Below, in pieces: positions 1-6,029 of a stretch of 20,634 bases of DNA; the first letter of the stretch is position 1; every line of letters starts with the position of its first letter. The notes under the pieces are model-generated. The model was not told the origin of the DNA. It saw only the letters and a list, made by a program, of their open reading frames with translations, and made no database searches. The stretch is taken from positions 3,690 to 24,323 of the forward strand of contig BRYA01001533.1 of the NCBI GenBank assembly GCA_030267965.1. The letters are read 5' to 3'. The translations under genes were made by a program, and so were the position numbers. Origin of the DNA: Triparma columacea (lineage: Eukaryota > Sar > Bolidophyceae > Parmales > Triparmaceae).

Positions 1-84
1 CCCCCCCCCCTCTCTCTCTTAACCCCCCCCCCCCCCCCCCTTCCGCTTCCGCGACTCGCTTCGCTCGTCGCCCACTTCGCCCAG
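1..84 (+). other. 3' end of an intron of the exonuclease gene, with introner-like sequence
   Basis: Poly-C and CT-rich sequence with a CTTAAC branch-like site, then GCGAC, core TCGCTTCGCTC, GTCGCCCAC, and the acceptor CCCAG at 80-84. About 30 nt (46-75) match the PI4-kinase introns exactly, in the same sense relative to transcription. The donor is outside the window, so the intron call rests on the acceptor, the poly-C tract and this shared element. The frame is open through it, so read-through coding cannot be excluded. Confidence 0.6.
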
Positions 85-1526
85 GCTGAGAAGAAGAAGA
101 GGAAGAAGGATTCCGCCCCAGTCTCTCCCCCCGCCATCCACTCCGCCCCGACCTCCTCCAAGACGAAGAAGCAGAAGACCGCCCCTTCCCTCAACCCGAT
201 GTTCTCCTCATCTGCCTTCCCCGTGTCCTCCTTCATCCCCCCAGCCCCCCCCACCCCTCCTCCCCAAGCGTCGACGACCGGAAAGGTACCCCCTACCTCC
301 CCTCTAAGCCCCGCAACTACTCCAACCAAGGGATCCTTAATATCAGCCTCCCCCGGCTCCCGCCCCATCCCAGTGCCAGAGAAGGCCACTACGGAAACAG
401 CGAAGATGTGGGACGGCATGGTCAAAAAGACCAGGGTGCACCCGAGATTCAAGGGGGCGGTACAGCAGCTCATCAGCAACGAGGAGAACCCGGAGTGGTT
501 CAGAACGGCCGAGTACAAAAAACTTGTAGAGGTGAGAAAGAACTGGTAATGGAAACATACATACATACATGCACTTATTCCAATCACCAAATACTAACAC
601 CCCCCCAGTCCGACCCCCGTCGCAACGCCAAGAAGCTGCCCCGTCTTCTCGCCATGGATTGTGAGATGGTCGAGACCAAGGACCCGTTAACCGGTCGCAT
701 CGACGCCAAGGCCCTCGCCCGTCTCTCCGTAATCGACGGCTCCAACCCCTCCAACGTTCTCATCGACACCCTCGTCAAACCGTACTGGCCAGTCACGGAC
801 TATAGGACGAGAATCAACGGGATCACGAAGGAGAGCCTACAGGGGTGCGAGTTCACCCTCCGCCACGCGCAGAAGTTCATGTCAGACCTCTGCTCCTCCG
901 AGACCGTAATCGCCGGACACGCCGTACACAACGATCTCATCTCACTGAAGATGAGACACTTCAGAGTCGTAGACTCAGCGTTCCTGTACACGACGGTCGA
1001 CGGGGTTGAGGCGGGACCACCGAGCTTGAAGGACGCGGCGAAGTGCGTGTTAGGTATCGATATGCCAGCGAGCCACGATAGTGTTAACGACGCTAGACAG
1101 AGTATGGCACTCCTCCAGGAGTACCTGGACGCAGGGGAAATTCAGAAACCAGAGTGGAAAATCGTTAGGAGTAAGAAGGTAAAGGGGGGTACGTATGACC
1201 CGGATGGTACTAATGGGTCGGACAGCCTTTTCGTACACCGTATACCCATTGGTACGGGGGACGGTAAAATCAGGACCATGATGATCAACCACACCAGCAT
1301 ACAACCATCTAAAATGGGGGAACTCGTTCAAGGGACTGACGGAGGGTACGGTAAGTGTCTGGTGTTTTACGACGATGAGAAAAGTGCGAGTCTGGCGTTC
1401 GAGAAACTTAAGGGGAAAACGGAAAAGGATAAGGGGGGGAGAGAACAGAAGAGGGTCTTTTGGAAGAGTGGGGAGTACGTTTTTGTGAGACGGAATGGGG
1501 GGAGGAAAGGGAAAAAGAAAGAGTAA
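85..1526 (+). CDS. DEDDh 3'-5' RNA exonuclease (REXO/SDN type) with C-terminal RRM-like domain, 5' partial
   Basis: Exons 85-531 and 609-1526; the 5' end lies outside the window. The 77-nt intron (GTGAGA...CCCCAG) joins LVE to SDPRRN without shifting frame. The N-terminus is basic with a KKKRKK stretch (nuclear or nucleolar signal), followed by a conserved SDN-like block (VHPRFKGAVQQL...EYKKLVE). The nuclease domain shows all DEDDh residues: DCEMVET (D, E), HAVHNDL (D), and HDSVNDAR (H, D). The C-terminal part (SLFVHRIPIG ... KCLVFYDDEKSASLAFEKL) looks like an RRM. Family members trim 3' ends of small RNAs, rRNA or snRNA (plant SDN1-3, animal REXO5). Which RNA is trimmed here cannot be told. 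The tail is Lys/Arg-rich and ends at TAA. An acceptor CCCAG at 80-84 makes 85 the likely exon boundary, but the reading frame is also open to base 1. Confidence 0.88.
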
Positions 1527-1829
1527 GGGGGCGGGGAGGGGGGGGGAGGGAGAGAAAGAGTGAGAGAGAGAGAGTGAGAGAGAGAGACAGAGAGAGGAAT
1601 AAGCAATCGGTTGTGTTTTAGAAGGATTGGACGTGTGTTTTTCTGTATTCGGGGTATGCCAAGACTATTTAACCACCCGCCACCGCTCCGCTCAGCGCTT
1701 ATATCGTGCGATGAAGGCCTTCAGATCCATTCCCCTGTTGAAAAAAAGGGGGGCAATAAATTGGTCAAATATATTTATGCAACAATAAATAAGGTTTAGA
1801 TGCTTCAACTCTGCTTAAGATGAATCAAC
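1527..1829. other. Convergent intergenic spacer with GA-rich microsatellite
   Basis: This lies between the exonuclease stop and the zinc-finger gene stop. Positions 1527-1600 are G-rich then (GA)n. Two AATAAA hexamers on the + strand sit at 1755-1760 and 1784-1789. A small ORF at 1611-1799 has no recognisable features. No other gene is seen. Confidence 0.6.
1755..1789 (+). terminator. Possible polyadenylation signals of the exonuclease gene
   Basis: Two AATAAA hexamers in AU-rich sequence, 229 and 258 nt after the stop codon. Poly(A) signals are loosely conserved in algae, so this is only a candidate. Confidence 0.3.
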
Positions 1830-3026
1830 TTATACGTGATGCTTGGAAATGTGTCTCTTGATACTGCCTCTCTCCTTCGCCTTATATTCACATCCTTCTT
1901 GCGGGCATGTATGCCATGTTACGCCAATGTCGTGAACATTAGCAAGGTGTAACTTGATGCTGCCTCTCAGCTTCGCCTTATGTGCACACCCTTCTTGTGG
2001 GCATGTATGCCAAGTTACGCCAATATCGTGAACATTAGCAAGGTGTAACTTGATGCTGCCTCTCAGCTTCGCCTTATGTGCACACCCTTCTTGTGGGCAT
2101 GTATGCCAAGTTACGCCAATATCGTGAAAACTAGCAAGGTGTGACTTGAGGGTGCCTCTATCCTTCGCCTTATATTCACACCCTTCCTGTGAGCATGTAT
2201 GCCAGGTTACGCCAATATCGTGAATACGAGAAAGGTGGGTCTTGATGCTGCCTCTCTGCTTCGTCTTATATTCACACCCTTCTTGCGGACATGTATGCCA
2301 AGTTACGCCAATATCGTGAATATTAGCAAGGTGCTTCTTGATATCGAATCTCTGCTTTGCCTTATATTCACACCCATCTTGTGGGCATGTATGCCATGTT
2401 ACGCCAATATCATGTATATGAGCAAGGTGTAACTTGATGTGGGCTCTCTCCTTCGCCTTATATTCACACCCTTCTTGTGGGCATGTGTACCACTTTACGC
2501 TAATATCGTGAATATTAGCAAGGTGCTTCATGAGGTTGGATCTCTCCTTCGCCTTATATTCACACCCTTCTTGCGGGCAAGAATGCCATACTGTGCTAAC
2601 ACCGTTCTGAGGCTTCTTTTCGTACCCAGGATCGTATTCATCATCATCATTTTCACCACCATTACCATCACCATCCCAAGATTCATCGTCCTCGTCATAG
2701 TCTTCTTCACCATTGCGATAATTGTATTCCATACTCGTTTCTCTCTTTCTCTCCTTGCTCCTGCTGTTTGTCTTCCCTTCAGCAATAACCTCCTCATCAC
2801 ATGGTTGGCATACAAGCAATTCATGCTGTACCACATCCTCCTCTTTAACAAATACCTCGCTTCTCGATCCTCCGACACTACCTGCTGTCGATTCACCCTT
2901 ATTCCCTCCTTGAAACTCAGGAAGGATACCGGGTCCATCTTCTTCCACCTTGCATCCTTCTATTTTGGGTGCGCGTGTGTTAACGTGCGAGCTGACATCT
3001 AGACAATGCGCCGGTGCGGTCGACAT
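1830..3026 (-). CDS. C2H2 zinc-finger protein with eight tandem 32-residue fingers
   Basis: Intronless, 398 aa from the ATG at 3024-3026. An in-frame ATG at 3074 would add 16 residues; the inner one starts a more usual MSTAPAHC. The N-terminus (about 1-106) is unrecognised. Residues about 107-132 are strongly acidic. Residues 145-398 are eight units of 32 aa (the last 30), each with CX4C, X12, HX4H (for example CPQEGC...KHLANIH) and a linker near HDIGVTWHT. This spacing binds zinc in C2H2 fashion. Whether the protein binds DNA, RNA or protein is not visible. Similar arrays with HDIGVTW-like linkers are, to my knowledge, expanded in diatom-lineage algae. Two adjacent units are identical in DNA, which shows recent duplication. 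The N-terminal acidic block could be an activation region (inference). Confidence 0.82.
   Translation of the reverse strand: MSTAPAHCLDVSSHVNTRAPKIEGCKVEEDGPGILPEFQGGNKGESTAGSVGGSRSEVFVKEEDVVQHELLVCQPCDEEVIAEGKTNSRSKERKRETSMEYNYRNGEEDYDEDDESWDGDGNGGENDDDEYDPGYEKKPQNGVSTVWHSCPQEGCEYKAKERSNLMKHLANIHDISVKWYTCPQEGCEYKAKERAHIKLHLAHIHDIGVTWHTCPQDGCEYKAKQRFDIKKHLANIHDIGVTWHTCPQEGCEYKTKQRGSIKTHLSRIHDIGVTWHTCSQEGCEYKAKDRGTLKSHLASFHDIGVTWHTCPQEGCAHKAKLRGSIKLHLANVHDIGVTWHTCPQEGCAHKAKLRGSIKLHLANVHDIGVTWHTCPQEGCEYKAKERGSIKRHISKHHV
1833..2594 (-). repeat. Coding tandem repeat, 96-nt period, eight copies
   Basis: The zinc-finger array in DNA. Period is 96 nt (32 codons). The copies covering about 1930-2026 and 2026-2122 are base-for-base identical, while the others differ mainly at the four finger-tip codons and at silent sites. 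Confidence 0.9.
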
Positions 3027-3211
3027 GAAACAATAACTTTTCTTTAGGGTTCGTAATGGACCCCTTGTGATCAATTGGTATTTAATACCGGCTTGGCCTG
3101 GGATCGGGCTGGGGACTAAGTCCGAACTAAGCAGGAACTAAGGGGGGTGGGTCAAGTTAGGGCTAATAAACTGCTTCTGTTATAGGGTTGTTCGCGCGCT
3201 TTTAATCCACT

Positions 3212-3224
3212 CACGTGTTATATA
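3212..3224 (+). promoter_or_regulatory. CACGTG box and TATATA element upstream of the small membrane protein gene
   Basis: CACGTG at 3212-3217 is followed at once by TATATA at 3219-3224, 34 nt before the ATG at 3258. A TATA box here would place initiation close to the ATG with a very short leader. The spacer (3027-3257) is shared with the divergent zinc-finger gene. Both motifs are short and could be chance. Confidence 0.3.
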
Positions 3225-3257
3225 GACGTACTGATTCTTCAATTCCTTCAATCCCCC

Positions 3258-3680
3258 ATGTTGTCGTTCCCCCCCTTAACTCCCTACATCTGTGGCACCT
3301 GTGGTCTCGGTGTGAATTCTCTCATGCTATTGTTCAACGTCTTCTTCACCCGTTCCCGCCAAATTGCCTCCCTTGATCCTGACCTCATGTCTCCACCTGG
3401 CCAGTTTCTAATACTCCTTTGGGGCGCATCTTACTACGCCGCCGGGACCGATCCTTCCCCCCCCGGTCATATATGGCTTGTATTCACCGTTGAGAAGGCG
3501 TACTATGTGTACAAGTGGGTTGCCTGGAACTCTTCACACAATGCATTGAAGTCCATAAAGGGGGCTGCGTCGTCAAAGGACAAGCTGGATGTGCTCGCCC
3601 CCCTGTTCCACGCCGTGTACGGGTCCGCGGATCTGGTGCTAGGACTGATGTTCTTCAGCCTCTGGCGCCAGGCGCATTGA
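3258..3680 (+). CDS. Small multi-pass membrane protein, function unknown
   Basis: Intronless ORF, 140 aa. Four hydrophobic segments: about 17-30 (LGVNSLMLLFNVFF), 48-62 (FLILLWGASYYAA), 71-90 (IWLVFTVEKAYYVYKWVAW) and 119-136 (SADLVLGLMFFSLW). Between segments three and four is a Lys/Ser-rich loop (KSIKGAASSKDK). No signal peptide is separate from the first helix. The layout (four short helices, a charged loop, a tryptophan near the end) resembles small conserved membrane proteins of algae and bacteria, but I do not recognise a family. The third base of codons is G/C-biased like neighbouring genes, which supports real coding. No intron is needed. Confidence 0.65.
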   Translation: MLSFPPLTPYICGTCGLGVNSLMLLFNVFFTRSRQIASLDPDLMSPPGQFLILLWGASYYAAGTDPSPPGHIWLVFTVEKAYYVYKWVAWNSSHNALKSIKGAASSKDKLDVLAPLFHAVYGSADLVLGLMFFSLWRQAH

Positions 3681-4039
3681 ACTCGTTAAGTAGCCCCAGA
3701 CACCCAGACAAAGCTGAATAGTGGGGGGATTTCGCCGGTGGTGAAACAGTATTTCAAGTAACTTGTGTGCTCCAATTTACGGGCCCAATCACGCCAATGT
3801 TGTTAATGAAATACCCCAATTTCGATTGAGAAAGGACATGAACTCACAGCCCCACAGAAGACGAAGCACGATCCGCCCTGCCTTCGCATCCCGCGCCGTG
3901 AGCTCGTAGCCCGCCATGATTAGGCATCAAAAAAAGGTGCTCAAATCCATCAAATTTAGTCCAAAATTGCGTTTCCACTGTAAGCCCCCCGTCCCCGCCA
4001 CCCCCCCCCCCCCAAACCCCCCTCCCCCCCGCAAATTCT
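3681..4039. other. Convergent intergenic spacer
   Basis: This lies between the stop of the small membrane protein and the stop of the minus-strand gene at 4040. It holds an AT-rich part with an A7 run (about 3930-3937) and a C-rich low-complexity tract (about 3984-4033). No gene, RNA or clear hairpin is seen. Confidence 0.55.
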
Positions 4040-4546
4040 CTACCCGAAGCTGTTGCTCCACCCCCCCAGTTCGTTGTCGATCGTGTGCTGCAGGTAGATG
4101 GCCGCGAGCGTTTTAGTGTCCACCGACTGTTGGAGCGTCACACCTCCCTTGGCCTCAATCTCATCCTTGGTCACCCCCACGGAATCCCACATGGCGTTCG
4201 TAGAGAGGCAGGTCTTTATGTAGTCGAGCTTCAGCTTTGGGGGAGGGAGGATCACGTGGGGTATTATGCCCTCGGGACAAAATTCCTCAAGGCCCCTGGA
4301 GTTGAGGAGCCGTAGAGTCTGAGGTTCGCTGGTGCTGCCTACACTGGGCATGAATATTATACGCGCTTCCACGTCTTCGGGAGGGAGGGCTCCGTCCTTG
4401 ACCGGCTTGGCTGTGCTCAAATAGGGGTCTGAGTAAGCTAGGATGTAGGGAATTCTTGGACCCTGAACCACTGTAGCTCCGATGCGCTTTAGGGGGGAGA
4501 GTCTGGATATTAAAGATAGTAGAGGAGGAGGCCTAGGGACTGACAT
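4040..4546 (-). CDS. Hypothetical protein, possibly organelle-targeted
   Basis: Intronless, 168 aa from MSVPRPPPLLSL; an in-frame ATG at 4660 would give 206 aa, but that extension (KQSTKPKLDKEQKPSEPP) looks like leader translation. I do not recognise the family. Residues 1-25 (PPPLLSLISRLSPLKRIG) are hydrophobic and basic with no acidic residue, which fits a mitochondrial presequence. The mature part is mixed alpha/beta in character, with a Pro-rich PEGIIPHVILPPPKLKLDY and a conserved-looking C-terminus (DTKTLAAIYLQHTIDNELGGW). Codon bias resembles neighbours. The gene is divergent from the MARVEL-like gene. Confidence 0.6.
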   Translation of the reverse strand: MSVPRPPPLLSLISRLSPLKRIGATVVQGPRIPYILAYSDPYLSTAKPVKDGALPPEDVEARIIFMPSVGSTSEPQTLRLLNSRGLEEFCPEGIIPHVILPPPKLKLDYIKTCLSTNAMWDSVGVTKDEIEAKGGVTLQQSVDTKTLAAIYLQHTIDNELGGWSNSFG

Positions 4547-5022
4547 GATGCAGTGTGACAGGAGGGAATTGAAGACTTTCTCGCAAGGTGGTTCAGATGG
4601 TTTTTGTTCTTTATCCAATTTAGGCTTGGTGGACTGTTTATGGATGTAATAGTATGTCAACGGTCTAGTTCATTTAGCTGTTGAACGTTTGAGGGGTAGA
4701 ATAGGGATAAATGACGAGCAAAACGACAGAAATTTTCCCCCAGCGTTTTGTCGAATCGATCCGAAAAGTTCTGAAATCGATCAAAAATCTCAATTTGAGC
4801 TCCAAAGGTATTTTTCAAGACAACCCCTTCCCTGCATACTGTATATAACCGTAACCACCAAAGTATCCCTCATTTTTCATAAAATGACTACCAACCTTCA
4901 TAAACCACCAACTTTCCAAAAGTCTCGAATTTCTGTGTACGATACTCATGAAACTCCCCCACTCAACTCTCCCCCACCCCACCCCACCCCGCCCTTCCCT
5001 CCCTAACCCCCCCCCAGCCGAA
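4547..5022. other. Divergent promoter region with TATA element and probable 5'UTR intron
   Basis: This is the spacer between two divergent genes. A TATATAA box at 4842-4848 faces right. Just before the ATG at 5023 there is CCTAAC (branch-like), a C tract and CAG at 5015-5017, exactly like the coding-intron acceptors here. A GT donor near 4938 would give an intron of about 80 nt, the usual size in this window. No coding exon is evident upstream. Confidence 0.4.
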
Positions 5023-5601
5023 ATGGACGCCGGAATCATTCACGACACCCCCCGCCTCCTCTCCTCTCTCCTCGGTCTAACCTTCCTATCCTCCTTCTGC
5101 TTCTTCATCTCCGCCTGCACTGTAGCCGGGACTGCCAATGCAGGCTTCAACGTCCTCATAACCTCCTTCATCTACCTGGGCTACGCGGTCGGGGGTCTCT
5201 ACACCATAACCAAGTCCCAGAGTCCCATTTCCATCGGCTTCCTCATCGGTGTTTCCATAATGGTGACAATCGACTGCCTCCAGAATGCGATTTTCTGGGG
5301 CCAGCTCGCCAACTGCACCACAGCCATTACCGTTTCCGAGGGCGTGTCCCTCGACATCGGCACCGGCGTTATCTCCCACTACACCTGCCACAACGTCGGC
5401 GGAATGAAGGCCGTCTGCGCCTTCGCTGTGATCAACTTCCTGGTAGGCCTCTGCTTCACGACTTCCCTCATCCAGGGGAAGGACGAGATCATCGACGGGG
5501 GGCAGGGGGGAGGTTACGACGACGTGGGACCGACGGGGAGTATAGGGTACAACCAGCAGGGGGCGTACGACAACCCACCGCCGTCCACGGCGGACCTTTG
5601 A
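5023..5601 (+). CDS. Four-transmembrane MARVEL-like (tetraspan) protein
   Basis: 192 aa from MDAGIIHD at 5023. The frame stays open further upstream, but that sequence is Pro-rich leader ending in an acceptor-like CAG. Four hydrophobic helices: about 13-37 (SSLLGLTFLSSFCFFISACTV), 43-65 (NVLITSFIYLGYAVGGLYTI), 73-95 (ISIGFLIGVSIMVTIDCL) and 133-155 (AVCAFAVINFLVGLCFTTSL). A short Cys-containing loop (GQLANCTTAITV...HYTCHN) between helices three and four recalls the extracellular loop of MARVEL-type vesicle proteins. The C-terminal tail is cytosolic-looking, Gly/Tyr/Pro-rich (GGYDDVGPTG, QQGAYDNPPP) and may carry sorting motifs. A role in membrane trafficking is inferred from topology only. 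Confidence 0.65.
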   Translation: MDAGIIHDTPRLLSSLLGLTFLSSFCFFISACTVAGTANAGFNVLITSFIYLGYAVGGLYTITKSQSPISIGFLIGVSIMVTIDCLQNAIFWGQLANCTTAITVSEGVSLDIGTGVISHYTCHNVGGMKAVCAFAVINFLVGLCFTTSLIQGKDEIIDGGQGGGYDDVGPTGSIGYNQQGAYDNPPPSTADL

Positions 5602-5637
5602 GGAGGGACTAACCCCAAAAGGAAAGATGGTTTTAAG

Positions 5638-5862
5638 GAGATGGGGGAGGGTATAAAGATAAGAGACGAAGTGTATTCGGTTTCGACAAATGAAAGTCGC
5701 TTTGATTTTTCTCGACCAAAGCATTGGACGCAACATTAGCCCCCACCCCAAACCCCTTCAGCGGTTCGCTTCGCTCACCGCAGAGATGGGGGAGGGTCTA
5801 AAGATAAGAGGCGAAGTGAATTCGGTTTCAACAAATGAGAGTCGCTTTGATTTCTCTCGACC
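5638..5862. repeat. 80-nt direct repeat, offset 145 nt
   Basis: Copies 5638-5717 and 5783-5862 align without gaps with six mismatches (74/80). They start with GAGATGGGGGAGGGT and end with TCTCGACC. The 65 nt between them contain the GCGGT/ACCGC hairpin. Confidence 0.9.
5761..5781 (+). repeat. Hairpin with core TCGCTTCGCTC
   Basis: Arms GCGGT (5761-5765) and ACCGC (5777-5781) enclose the 11-base core TCGCTTCGCTC. The same core is enclosed by GCGAC and GTCGC in the introns at the left edge and in the PI4-kinase gene. The stem pairing is kept while its bases differ. Confidence 0.7.
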
Positions 5863-6029
5863 TTGGGCCGTAGCAATCATACCGTTCTTGAATTTTGCAG
5901 GGATCCTTTTGTTTCCCGTGCTCATGTACTTCGTGTAACAGACCCAACATTGGACAGTGTGGCTTCCTTATCGTGCATTGCCCCCCCTCCCCTTTCCCCC
6001 CCCCCCCTTCTACCCCCCATCTTCGTTGT

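Larger units (their letters stand above)
5602..6029. other. Intergenic spacer with duplicated 80-nt block and hairpin
   Basis: Convergent spacer between the MARVEL-like gene and the PI4-kinase stop. It holds a direct repeat of 80 nt (5638-5717 and 5783-5862), a hairpin related to the intron elements (5761-5781) and a C-rich tract near 5980-6010. Short ORFs here are not convincing. Confidence 0.6.

Noticed and set aside
1611..1799. Small + strand ORF of 62 codons after the exonuclease gene
   Set aside because: Mixed composition, no domain or codon bias, and it crosses likely 3'UTR with AATAAA hexamers.
2199..3002. Long + strand ORFs opposite the zinc-finger gene
   Set aside because: They are antisense shadows of the 96-nt repeat; their repeated residues mirror the finger codons.
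3720..3745. Hairpin around TTTCGCCGGTGGTGAAA
   Set aside because: Only four to five paired bases; expected by chance.
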